Assembly (NCBI GenBank): GCA_039831705.1
Contig: JBDOMT010000358.1
Coordinates: 1 to 29,868, forward strand
From: JAJRWS01 sp039831705
GTDB taxonomy: Bacteria; Planctomycetota; Planctomycetia; Pirellulales; Lacipirellulaceae
Direction: 5' to 3'
Length of the DNA: 29,868 bases
Shown: positions 1-8,287 of the stretch, piece after piece
How positions within the stretch are numbered: position 1 is the stretch's first letter
Layout of the letters: every line of letters starts with the position of its first letter
Program-made: the position numbers and the translations under genes
The notes under the pieces: generated by a model
The model's database searches: none
Seen by the model: the letters and a program-made list of their open reading frames with translations, nothing else
What the model was told of the DNA's origin: nothing

Positions 1-92
1 AGCACCGCCTCCTGCTGGCACTTCCTGTGCACCTTTCATCTACCATTTCCTCCTGCCCTCTACAGTAATAAATCAGGAGGTAGTTGTCTCAC

Positions 93-770
93 TTATTTTG
101 GCACAGAGGCCCGCTCCAAACCGAGCGTGTACTGATCCATGTTAAGGCTATTTGATTCACCCAGGATTTCTGTATTCGACAGGTTGTGAAAATGCCGGTA
201 ACTCAAGAAGGCACGAGATTGTGGTATAGGGGAATTGTTTTCCGCAATGTTCAATCGACTGCAAGCAAATGTAGGATGTTCGACATCGGCAAAAGGCGCT
301 CCATCGAATGTCAGCGTGCCACAACCACCCCCTGAGCTATCGCCAATCATGTAAGGAATACGACTGGCAATTCGCGTGTTTGCGAATCGTGAGGTGCGTG
401 GCCTGCGCGCGCTGGCAATAGCAGGATTAGGCGTTGGAGTAGATTGGGGTAGTGTTGGAACAATGGTTGGAGGTGAGGGAAGTGGCAAAGGGATATTCGA
501 AGGAGGCACGGTTGGTGCCGAAGGCGTCCTCGCCGGAGTTTGTACCGCCTGAACTAGTAAGTAATCGGCAGCATTCACCACCCCGTCATCCACAGTCTCA
601 AGGCTAGACCAAGGTGGAGTCTCAGCCATGCAGACATGGGAGATTCCTGCGGAGTAATAAGCATGCCAATTGGGTCGTTCGTGATAGCATCCTGGCAAGC
701 CCTCCTTCGTGGCTCCAACGAGGATGTCGGCTTTGTCGATAACTCTGCATAAGCCCATTGCATGGATCAC
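93..770 (-). pseudogene. Truncated Lpg1974/BBP7-like outer-membrane protein
   Basis: The reading frame gives 225 residues. A proline-rich low-complexity stretch (about 78-118) is followed by text I recognise from planctomycete outer-membrane proteins: MIGDSSGGGCG (141-151), HPTFACSRLNIAENNSP (165-181) and YRHFHN (191-196), ending in DQYTLGLER. In the relatives I know, the beta-barrel begins just after this point. Here the frame stops five residues later, and I find no continuation of the barrel in the other two frames down to the window edge, so most of the protein is missing. No signal peptide follows the ATG at 770, so the true 5' end is also doubtful. It is divergent to a second damaged barrel gene. 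Truncation is an inference from family memory, and an assembly break near base 100 is possible. Confidence 0.6.
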
Positions 771-1050
771 CCTGACTCCAGAGATTACTCCGAATTGAGT
801 TTGACGATTGGGTTGGGCTTGCCGTGAAGAATGCTTTCATGGAGAGGAAAGTTTAACGGCTATTCGTACTACTCCGGTTATAGGGCCACGATTTAAAAAC
901 TCGCATGTTATCTGGTGGTATTCATCGCATCGATTGTGCGGAATAGACCGAAAAGTGCAGGGATGCCAAATATTATGGGGGGCCTATCTCCCGTATTGCA
1001 GTCTATCGAAAAGGTCTGACAGGCTGCTTATATCGTTGTCACTAAAGATT

Positions 1051-1058
1051 GGAGGTGG
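1051..1058 (+). promoter_or_regulatory. Strong Shine-Dalgarno sequence that fixes the start at 1064
   Basis: GGAGGTGG lies five bases before the ATG at 1064. That ATG opens a typical signal peptide in the same frame as the barrel that follows the in-frame TGA. This is the main reason to join the two halves into one damaged gene rather than begin at a codon after the stop. Confidence 0.7.
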
Positions 1059-1063
1059 TCACC

Positions 1064-1972
1064 ATGTTTTCCCGCTTGATAGGAATCCTGTCATTCCACC
1101 CAACTCTTTTATTGGTATGGGCTGCCATGGTATGGATTGGACCAATGGGTGTTGCCGCGAGTGATGACAATCTTTGCTCCAGTGAGGCCTCCTATTGCGA
1201 CTTTGAAACGTGTGAATGATGTGGCCCCACTTGGTTTGCAGAAACTGAATTGCTGCTAATGCGTTATCATCGCACGGGAGGAGTGCGTGTGGGGACTTCA
1301 ACTGCAAGTACATCGGATGAGCGAGTGGAGTTTGACCTGAATGCCGTACCACGACTCTCCCTGGGATTGATTGCCGAGGGTGGATTGGGATTTCGAATGC
1401 AATGGTGGCAGCACAATCATGCCGAAGATGCCTTTGTCCCCGCGACCGGAACGCCTCCCACAGCACAACGTTTTGCGGTCGATGCCTACACGGTCGACTT
1501 AGAGATTTTTGAGGAATTTCCAGTCCACCGTAATTGGACCTTAATCCCTGCAGGCGGTTTTCGATTCACCGGTTTTGAAGAACACATGCACGACAACGCA
1601 GAATTTCGCTACAATGAATTCTTCGGCATTGCTCCAGTGATCGGCATCGAGGCACGTCGAAAATTGTGGTACGGTAATTTGTATGGACGCCTGCGAGTAG
1701 CGACACCTATGGGGGATAAGCGGAAAGGTAATCTCAATGATACCCCGGTCCGTTTGCTCGATACGCTCCACACTCAAATGGAAATAGCTGCCGGATACCG
1801 GGCAATGCGACAGTTGCCAGGCGGGTTGACCCTCTCCTGGTGGGTCGGCTTTGAAACCCAAGAGTGGTTTGCCATGTCAAGTTCATTTTCTACCGCCTCG
1901 GAAGATAAATTTGATGGTGATAGCGACGTTGGTTTCGGAGGATTAGCTTTTGGTTTGGGCCTGACTCGTTAG
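1064..1972 (+). pseudogene. Outer-membrane beta-barrel protein interrupted by one in-frame TGA
   Basis: From the ATG at 1064 the frame encodes a signal peptide (hydrophobic core LLLVWAAMVWIG, likely cleavage after GVAA), then a Cys-containing linker, and stops at TGA 1217-1219 after 51 codons. In exactly the same frame it goes on with CGPTWFAETELLLMRYHRTGG and about 230 residues of alternating beta-strand sequence (PRLSLGLIAEGGLGFRMQWW, DLEIFEEFPV, AAGYRAMRQLPGG), ending in FGLGLTR at 1972. The CGPxWF step into a first strand is usual for planctomycete Lpg1974/BBP7-like barrels. So one base change (for example TGC or TGG to TGA) separates the export signal from the barrel. No start with a good ribosome site is visible between the stop and the barrel. 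Readthrough or a sequencing error are alternatives. Confidence 0.65.
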
Positions 1973-2039
1973 CCCTGACATTTCATGAATGGATTCGTTG
2001 TGATAGAGGCATCCATGAGCTAATGGGGGATCCTGCTTG

Positions 2040-3884
2040 ATGCCTGATGCTTCCAATTCTGATCACCGGCCAGTTCCACTAGCCCTGTTCTACCATCGTA
2101 AACGAAAGTTATTCACATCGACGTTAGATACTAGTTTGGAAATAGGTCGACAGCGTAAAGACGAACCTTTTCCTCCGTTGCGAGTGGATTATTCTGATGG
2201 TGCACGAGTCATACTCGCCGCACTGGACGACCGGGAAATTTCACGATCACATTTGCAGCTCGACCTTTTGGCCGATGAATCGATCCGCGTCACCAATCGG
2301 AGTCGCACCTTGCCGGTGAGTGTATCGCCTACCATCCGACTGGCTCCCGGCGAATCGATGCAACTTATGCCGCCCCTGTTGGTGCAATTCGGAGTGTATG
2401 CAGTACGTGTTGATCCGGTCGTTGAAGATGAATTGGAATTGAAGGGACTTTCGAATTATACGATCCCGCCCGGAAAAATGGCCGCACAGTTACCGGTCGA
2501 GCTTCCTAAGACCAAGCGGCTTGATGATCCGGCCTTGCTCGATTGGATGCAGACCGTCTTAGGGGTATTTCAGAGTGCTGCCTGTTCGAGCGAGTTTCCT
2601 AAACAGGCTGCTCAGGCAGTGGTGAATATCGTAGGACTCGATACGGCCGCCATGCTGGAATATTCAGAGATGGGTCGCTGGCGGATTGTCGCCTTGCACT
2701 CCGTAGCAGCGGAACAAGATGAACACACATGGAGTCCAAGTCAAACATTGCTCAATCAGGTACGTCAGCAGCGGCGGACGTTTCGCCATCTGCCTTCTTT
2801 AGCGGCTGATACTCCTCATAGTCTGGAAGAGGTCACTGCACTTGTTGCCGCTCCCATTTTGGATGCTGCTGGAGAGGTGATTGGCGCCCTTTATGGCGAT
2901 CGACGTCGCACCAATCAAGTGATCGGCACACCCGAGATCAGTCCTTTTGAGGCCAAGCTGGTTGAATTGCTGGCCAGCGGAATTGCTGCAGGGATAGCCC
3001 GTCTAAAAGTAGAACAGTCGGCTATGGCAGCACGGGTGCGATTCGAGCAGTTTTTTACGCCCCAACTGGCCGCCCAGTTAGAGATGGATCCCCATCTGCT
3101 TACTGGCCGAGATGCGGAAGTCACTTTGTTGTTTGCCGATATTCGCAGCTTCAGTCGAATTAGCGGACATCTGGGCCCTGAGCGAACCATGGCGTGGATT
3201 CAGGATACGATGGGAGTGCTATCCGACTGTGTACTCCGATGTGACGGTGTATTGGTTGACTACTTGGGCGATGAGTTAATGGCCATGTGGGGAGCGCCAG
3301 TTCCCCAGGCCCATCATGCAAACCTTGCCTGCCAAGCGGCAAAGCAGATGTTGCTTGCCTTGCCATCGCTCACGGCCCGTTGGCAAGAGGAGTTGGGCAG
3401 GGCGGTGGAATTGGGTATCGGTATCAATTCGGGAATTGCCCGAGTAGGGAATACAGGATCGGCTCATAAATTCAAATACGGTCCGCTGGGGGACACGGTA
3501 AATATCGCTAGTCGCGTCCAAGGAGCCACCAAATATTTGGGAGCAGACTGTCTGTTTTCGGGGAATACTCGCGATGCATTCCAAGATCCTCTTAGCACCC
3601 GGCGTCTGGCTCGGGTGCGTGTGGTCAACATCGATCGTCCCATTGAGCTCTACGAGTTAAACGCAAATCCAACGAACGATTGGAAACAACGGTGCCAACG
3701 TTACGAGCAGACATTAACTGCGCTGGAGGAAGAAAAGCTGACGGCAGCCCAGGAACAGGTTGCCGCTTTACGCATCTGCTATCCCGACGATGGCGCTGTG
3801 GTCGCGCTGGAAAAGCGGATCGATGAGGCACTCAAGCAAGGCGATATCCACACCACGGCAATTTGGCACTTGCCGGGTAAGTAA
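2040..3884 (+). CDS. FHA-GAF-class III adenylate/guanylate cyclase domain protein
   Basis: Cytoplasmic 614-residue signalling protein with no membrane segment. Residues 15-125 look like an FHA phosphothreonine-binding domain (EIGRQ near 34, SRSHLQL near 69). About 165-325 is a GAF-like sensor. About 355-540 is a class III cyclase catalytic domain: metal aspartates in FADIRSFS (D367) and GDELMAMWGAP (D411), and the transition-state Asn and Arg in GDTVNIASR (N488, R492). The usual purine-selecting Lys before GD is Asp (VDYLGD), and the usual Asp/Thr before the GDTVN loop is Gly (KYGPLGD), so substrate and activity are uncertain. A charged helical tail follows (about 550-605). The ATG at 2040 is preferred over the TTG just before it because GGGGGAT lies at a workable distance. 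The next gene is convergent. Confidence 0.85.
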   Translation: MPDASNSDHRPVPLALFYHRKRKLFTSTLDTSLEIGRQRKDEPFPPLRVDYSDGARVILAALDDREISRSHLQLDLLADESIRVTNRSRTLPVSVSPTIRLAPGESMQLMPPLLVQFGVYAVRVDPVVEDELELKGLSNYTIPPGKMAAQLPVELPKTKRLDDPALLDWMQTVLGVFQSAACSSEFPKQAAQAVVNIVGLDTAAMLEYSEMGRWRIVALHSVAAEQDEHTWSPSQTLLNQVRQQRRTFRHLPSLAADTPHSLEEVTALVAAPILDAAGEVIGALYGDRRRTNQVIGTPEISPFEAKLVELLASGIAAGIARLKVEQSAMAARVRFEQFFTPQLAAQLEMDPHLLTGRDAEVTLLFADIRSFSRISGHLGPERTMAWIQDTMGVLSDCVLRCDGVLVDYLGDELMAMWGAPVPQAHHANLACQAAKQMLLALPSLTARWQEELGRAVELGIGINSGIARVGNTGSAHKFKYGPLGDTVNIASRVQGATKYLGADCLFSGNTRDAFQDPLSTRRLARVRVVNIDRPIELYELNANPTNDWKQRCQRYEQTLTALEEEKLTAAQEQVAALRICYPDDGAVVALEKRIDEALKQGDIHTTAIWHLPGK

Positions 3885-3922
3885 AAAAGGCCCCGGATAG
3901 GCAATAAAAGGCCTAGTAAATA

Positions 3923-4909
3923 TTACTCCGACCATTTTTCGTGCTCCTTTAAACAATCGTCGTAGCTGACGAATTTTTTCCAGACCAGCCGTCCCTGATA
4001 TCCGTACTGTTCACCCTCTTCTATCTGGTGGATTACGTACTGAAAGTCCCACGCAGGTCGGCGGTCTACGCCTTTCACTTTGAATTTGAAAAGACTGAAG
4101 CGAATTTCATCTGCTGCGGTGTATGCACGGTCGAACATTAGTATCAAACACATACCGTTTGCTGCACGGCCGACGTAAAATGGTTTAGAGTAACGAGGCC
4201 ATTGATAACTCCAGACATTGAGTTTGAAATTGTGGTCCTCATCGTAAGGGAGTGGTTTGGCCAGATGGTGGCGATAGGTCCCGCCTCCATTATAATCTTT
4301 GTGGGACTTGGGAGCCGTTGCTGCAATCCAGGTCGGTCTGGCTTCGGGCTCTTCCATCCCCAAGAAATGGAGCGCAACGTCTTCGACTTGATTCATGTAA
4401 TTGGCCCAAAAGAATATGCCATAATTACGCTCACCAAATCGAGTGATGTCGTGCGCTATGCATTGAAATTGAAAATCAATGAAATGCGGTGGGGTGATTG
4501 TATAGCGAAAAATGCTCGATACGGCCCAAGGGCTATCTTCTTTCCGCCGGCGGAGTTCGACCGTTTGAGCATCGATTCGGTGAAGCGTGTAAGGTCCATG
4601 ACGGGGCGTGAACTTGTTGGCTCGATCTGGGTGTCCTGAAATGATGTGCTCAAAATTCAATCCGGCCGAGCTACCTTGTCCTTGCGGGTCGAAGGCATCA
4701 AAGTCGGGCGAATGGTTTCGGTGGAACAATGATTGCACACCGCTTAACGTTCGAGGTGAATCGGAATTGTCGCGGAACAAGACCGAGAGGTCACCAGAGT
4801 CAATTTTTACTGGTACTGACAAAGTCGCCACACGTTCTTCAGCAATTGCAATTTGGCCGTAGAATATCACGGCCATGGTAAACACAACGAAATGAAATCG
4901 ATTTCCCAT
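3923..4909 (-). CDS. Secreted protein of unknown function
   Basis: 328 residues. An N-terminal signal peptide (FHFVVFTMAVIFYGQIAIA, cleavage expected before EE) precedes a soluble domain rich in aromatic residues and His, which suggests an all-beta fold. I do not recognise a named family; it resembles planctomycete secreted proteins of unknown function sometimes found with sugar-metabolism genes. No catalytic motif could be assigned. It lies 84 bases downstream of the ceramidase-family gene on the same strand, so the two may be co-transcribed. Its 3' end faces the cyclase gene across a 38-base gap. Confidence 0.75.
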   Translation of the reverse strand: MGNRFHFVVFTMAVIFYGQIAIAEERVATLSVPVKIDSGDLSVLFRDNSDSPRTLSGVQSLFHRNHSPDFDAFDPQGQGSSAGLNFEHIISGHPDRANKFTPRHGPYTLHRIDAQTVELRRRKEDSPWAVSSIFRYTITPPHFIDFQFQCIAHDITRFGERNYGIFFWANYMNQVEDVALHFLGMEEPEARPTWIAATAPKSHKDYNGGGTYRHHLAKPLPYDEDHNFKLNVWSYQWPRYSKPFYVGRAANGMCLILMFDRAYTAADEIRFSLFKFKVKGVDRRPAWDFQYVIHQIEEGEQYGYQGRLVWKKFVSYDDCLKEHEKWSE

Positions 4910-4993
4910 GACACTCTCTAGTTATGAATAAAAAGCTCTGCGGCAGTTGCTGAATTTAAGAGACTGATTTATATTTTGTGGCGCATGAATTTC

Positions 4994-6331
4994 CTAGTGG
5001 TCATCTAACTGGTTCAAGCCTGAAATGGCACCTTCGACGATCACAGTTCCCAAGGTTCGACCATAAAAGCTGACACTCGCTTCGTATCCTCCCATGTCAT
5101 ACTCCTGCGGGGGTAGCATGTAGCTGATCCATTCGTCTGCCAATCCACCGATCACCGGATGCGTTATGCCGAGGTCCTGCCTAGCTGCGGCCTTGATTTT
5201 CAAGCCAAGCGAAGCTGCCATTTCTCCCGGAATGCCAACCACCACGAGCTCTCCAAGTTGAAGGCTACCGCTGGCAGTTTGGGCGGGAAACATTTGCGGA
5301 AGCATTACCGTCAGGACCTCTTCGGTGAGCCCGTATTCCGTCCCTCCCGTTTTCATGAAATCGGGATGCCAACTTCGGTCCGGTAGTGAAATGGTTTGGT
5401 GGTGGAATTGAAATGCGACATCGTTTTGCATCGCTATCGATTGCCATTCCTGTCGAACCAGGATGCCCAGTTCGTGGCCATACCGTTCCGCCTGTTCCCA
5501 GCGGCTGCCACCGCCGTTGGGACGTCCTTGAGGACGCTGGTCCCCCTCGGCTCCGTTGTAGTACATCACGGTTACACCGTTGCCAATGAGCCCTTCAGCG
5601 GTTCGTTGCAGGTGTCCAGGCCAACCTCCGGAAAACATCATCTGCTTTTCCGTCATAAAGGTTGGATGCGCGGTAAAGTTTACCAACAGGGCCATCGGTT
5701 TTCCTGCCGTTGAGTCGATCCGAGTTATGGTCAATTCGTCATCGACAATTCCGCTTCGATGGCGCCGGTTGCGGTTCCACCCGGGAAGATGTTTGCTGCT
5801 GGTTCCAACACGAATCGGTATGAGATTTTGTTCTGCCTCACGAATCAACCGGACGAAGTTGGCAACGGTGAATTCGTAGAGCTCGGGATTATGAATCCCC
5901 AGTTGTGGAATGGCAAAGGTATTCAACGGATTGATGGCATTCATTTCGATGCTGGCATGGGAGTGGCTGGCCAGCAGCATGACATTTTCAGTCGTCCAAC
6001 CCTGGTCGGAGAGTCTGTTGAGTAGGTCCTGCTTCAGTGGCGGTGGAAAGCCAAGCATGTCGGCGGTGACCAGGACAAATTTTTTATCGCCATCCGTGAG
6101 TACGATGGCTTTGGCAAATATTCGATCGTGCACGCCTTGCGCAGGTGCGTTCATCCGTTCGCCATATCCACCCAGCGGCGCTTGCAGTCGATCGGGAGGA
6201 GTCAAATCAACCCTGGCGACTCCGCCACGCAGGTCTGCACCCTGCACGCTAGCGGCAAAAATCTGAACGCTAACAGCAAGAATAGATCCAACTGCCAATC
6301 GTGCCCCCCACCGAAGCAATTTTCGTTTCAT
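4994..6331 (-). CDS. Neutral/alkaline ceramidase-family secreted hydrolase
   Basis: Starting at the ATG at 6331, the 445-residue product has a signal peptide (basic MKRKLLRWGARL, hydrophobic core, cleavage near VQGA) and then the N-terminal domain of the neutral/alkaline non-lysosomal ceramidase family: RGGVARVDLTPP, GVHDRIFAKAIVL, and the zinc-site segment LLASHSHAS. Later parts (YYNGAEGDQRP, GIPGEMAASLG) also fit. Characterised ceramidases are longer (over 600 residues) and carry a C-terminal beta-sandwich. This is the shorter version common in planctomycetes, whose substrate is unknown, so ceramide hydrolysis should not be assumed. The ATG at 6331 has AAAGGG upstream and directly opens the signal peptide. 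A longer start at 6412 would add 27 residues lying over an inverted repeat. Confidence 0.8.
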   Translation of the reverse strand: MKRKLLRWGARLAVGSILAVSVQIFAASVQGADLRGGVARVDLTPPDRLQAPLGGYGERMNAPAQGVHDRIFAKAIVLTDGDKKFVLVTADMLGFPPPLKQDLLNRLSDQGWTTENVMLLASHSHASIEMNAINPLNTFAIPQLGIHNPELYEFTVANFVRLIREAEQNLIPIRVGTSSKHLPGWNRNRRHRSGIVDDELTITRIDSTAGKPMALLVNFTAHPTFMTEKQMMFSGGWPGHLQRTAEGLIGNGVTVMYYNGAEGDQRPQGRPNGGGSRWEQAERYGHELGILVRQEWQSIAMQNDVAFQFHHQTISLPDRSWHPDFMKTGGTEYGLTEEVLTVMLPQMFPAQTASGSLQLGELVVVGIPGEMAASLGLKIKAAARQDLGITHPVIGGLADEWISYMLPPQEYDMGGYEASVSFYGRTLGTVIVEGAISGLNQLDDH

Positions 6332-6389
6332 ACCGGTACCCTTTGCAGACGTTAGGCGTGTGGCGGATAAGATCTTACTAACGTGTAGT

Positions 6390-6428
6390 GCAAGCAAGTG
6401 GGGTTTATGCATTCACCCACTTGCTTGC
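6390..6428. promoter_or_regulatory. Perfect 13-bp inverted repeat between divergent genes
   Basis: GCAAGCAAGTGGG (6390-6402) is followed after 13 bases by its exact reverse complement CCCACTTGCTTGC (6416-6428). It sits 59 bases upstream of the ceramidase-family start on one side and about 180 bases upstream of the porin start on the other. No T-run follows on either strand, so an operator or a 5'-leader hairpin is more likely than a terminator. Confidence 0.5.
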
Positions 6429-6594
6429 GAGTTGTGCTTGTATTTTGGTAATTTCTCAACTGCTGCTCAACCTAAACTCAGCTATTGTTGAATTTTTAAC
6501 CATCAGCAGCGTCAAGACGCTGAGCCTATGGTAGCATTCCCAAGCTAGCTTGGTGAGATGTTAAACTTTAGGATACGAGTAGATTATGCCGATT

Positions 6595-6601
6595 AAGGAG
6601 G
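6595..6601 (+). promoter_or_regulatory. Shine-Dalgarno AAGGAGG before the porin
   Basis: AAGGAGG has ideal 8-base spacing to a GTG at 6610. It is only two bases from an ATG at 6604 and far from the ATG at 6676. It therefore favours GTG 6610 as the start of the porin, with a long, basic n-region ahead of the signal peptide. Confidence 0.45.
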
Positions 6602-6609
6602 CTATGCCT

Positions 6610-8145
6610 GTGCGCATTCGATTGCCCCATTTTGTTGCAATCAGCTCCTCAAAATCACAAAGAATACAGCGGACCATGAAGCCATCGTTTCGCTACCTAA
6701 CTGTCCGACGGGTGATGGTTTTCGTAATGCTTGGGCTGGCGAACTTTTTGGGGGGGCTGCCAACTTCCAATGCACAAAAGCTGGTCGTCCTTCCTCCCCT
6801 GCTAGATGAAGTCACTGCGTCTACTGTCCAGTTGGCGGATGCTGAAATTGCCGTGCGTTCAAGGCCAGATGACTCTCAGTTAGCCCAAGCGTCCTATTCA
6901 GTTGGTCAGTTCGGTGTGAACGATATGGGCAGAATGACCCAGGTGAGAACCGGATACGACCATGGCTTCGTGCTAGCCAGTGAGAGACGATCGAATCTGG
7001 GTGTGAACGACACTCCTTTCTTGCTGAGAATCAATGGCTGGGGACAATTACGGCACACCGTACTTGATTCAGATGGAGCGAATCCGAATCTCAATCAATT
7101 TCAACTAAAACGGGCCCGATTGATATTTTCGGGTAGCGCCTTTACCTCTGACTTCGCCTATTTTCTGCAGTTAGATGGCCGCAGCAGCAGCGGAGATGAC
7201 ATGCGGTTGTTGGATTATTTTTTGACCTATGATCTTGGCCATCACGTATGGGGGGGCGAAAGGGGAACCATTGGGGTCAAAACGGGTAAATACAAGATGC
7301 CATTTACGATGGCACGTTACCTAACGGGACGTGAATTCGAATTCACCGACCGGTCGATGTCCAGTATGTTTTTTGATGTCAACCGCAGCTTTGGCTGGGG
7401 ACTGTTCGGAAAAGTCAACGGTTGGAGAATGCCATGGAATTGGGAAGTGGCCCTGTTCAACGGCCTGGTGACTGGTGGTGCGGAAACTGGCAGTAGCGGG
7501 TCACTCGACGACAATTTTGCTTACTCTGCACGCTGGTTTGCCCATCCCACGGGCCAATGGGGGGCGGGGGAATTGGCGGATTTCGATTGGCATGACAAGC
7601 TGGCCACGAGAGTTGGAGCAGGCTTTGCCAATTCGACGATTAACAGCAGTGGTACGGATGAATTTGACAGTGTTCGAGTCGTCGATTCGGGAGAGACCCT
7701 TTCCTCACTCTTGTTTCCGTTGCCAGACACCGTCAACGAATATACGGTCAGCCTTTTTGCGCTCGATTTTTCAAGCAAGTGGCGCGGATGGTCGCTGAGT
7801 TTTGAATACTACTTCCGCAACATCAGTGATTTTAAGGGCGCGCCATTGCCCAATTTGTTCGATCATGGACTTTGGCTTCAACTGGGCAAGTTTGTGCTGC
7901 CAGGAAAACTGGAGCTACTTACGCGGTGGTCGCGCGTTGTTGGTAATTCGGGAACGCTTGGTCAAGACGATCAAAGCGCCGAGGAAATCGCTGGTGGATT
8001 CGTGTGGTATTTTCGGGATCAGCATGCCAAATGGACTTTTGACGCGACCTATCTCAATGGAGCGCCCATCAATTCGGCCTCTTTGGACATCTCACCAGGA
8101 GACATAGGCTGGTTGTTTCGCTCACAAGTTCAATTTGCTTTTTAG
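6610..8145 (+). CDS. Phosphate-selective porin O/P (OprO/OprP)-type outer-membrane protein
   Basis: 511 residues from GTG 6610. A hydrophobic export segment (VMVFVMLGLANFLGG, ending near SNAQ) leads to a short variable part. A porin barrel then runs from about LLRINGWGQLRHTVLD to the C-terminus: FQLKRARLIFSG, FAYFLQLDG, GTIGVKTGKYKMPF and the final strand WLFRSQVQFAF, whose terminal Phe is the usual outer-membrane insertion signal. This pattern is that of the OprO/OprP family, whose founding members pass phosphate and polyphosphate. Selectivity in planctomycete relatives is not established, so the substrate is open. An alternative start at ATG 6676 would give a standard-length signal peptide but lacks a good ribosome site. 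The gene appears to stand alone. Confidence 0.8.
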   Translation: MRIRLPHFVAISSSKSQRIQRTMKPSFRYLTVRRVMVFVMLGLANFLGGLPTSNAQKLVVLPPLLDEVTASTVQLADAEIAVRSRPDDSQLAQASYSVGQFGVNDMGRMTQVRTGYDHGFVLASERRSNLGVNDTPFLLRINGWGQLRHTVLDSDGANPNLNQFQLKRARLIFSGSAFTSDFAYFLQLDGRSSSGDDMRLLDYFLTYDLGHHVWGGERGTIGVKTGKYKMPFTMARYLTGREFEFTDRSMSSMFFDVNRSFGWGLFGKVNGWRMPWNWEVALFNGLVTGGAETGSSGSLDDNFAYSARWFAHPTGQWGAGELADFDWHDKLATRVGAGFANSTINSSGTDEFDSVRVVDSGETLSSLLFPLPDTVNEYTVSLFALDFSSKWRGWSLSFEYYFRNISDFKGAPLPNLFDHGLWLQLGKFVLPGKLELLTRWSRVVGNSGTLGQDDQSAEEIAGGFVWYFRDQHAKWTFDATYLNGAPINSASLDISPGDIGWLFRSQVQFAF

Positions 8146-8287
8146 CGGTTGCAGTTCAAACTGACCAATTTCAATAAATTGCCCCGTATGGGTGCCATTC
8201 TCTATAAATAAAGGTTTATCGCTAGGACTTCATTTTACCCAACACAAAGTCCATGCTAAACTCAGGCTTTTTCAAAAGCAATTGTCG

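Noticed and set aside
808..1164. 118-codon plus-strand open frame between the barrel genes
   Set aside because: It starts inside the divergent promoter region and overlaps the well-supported signal peptide at 1064 in another frame; no family likeness.
1217..1219. Selenocysteine at the in-frame TGA of the barrel gene
   Set aside because: No convincing stem-loop follows the TGA at the needed distance, the protein is a structural barrel with no redox motif, and no selenocysteine genes are in view. A nonsense mutation or base error is simpler.
3885..3922. Convergent terminator between the cyclase and the secreted-protein gene
   Set aside because: Only a 5-6 bp AGGCC/GGCCT pairing with a long loop and poor T-runs is visible; too weak to call.
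4202..4639. 145-codon plus-strand open frame
   Set aside because: It lies fully inside the minus-strand secreted-protein gene, with no ribosome site and no domain.
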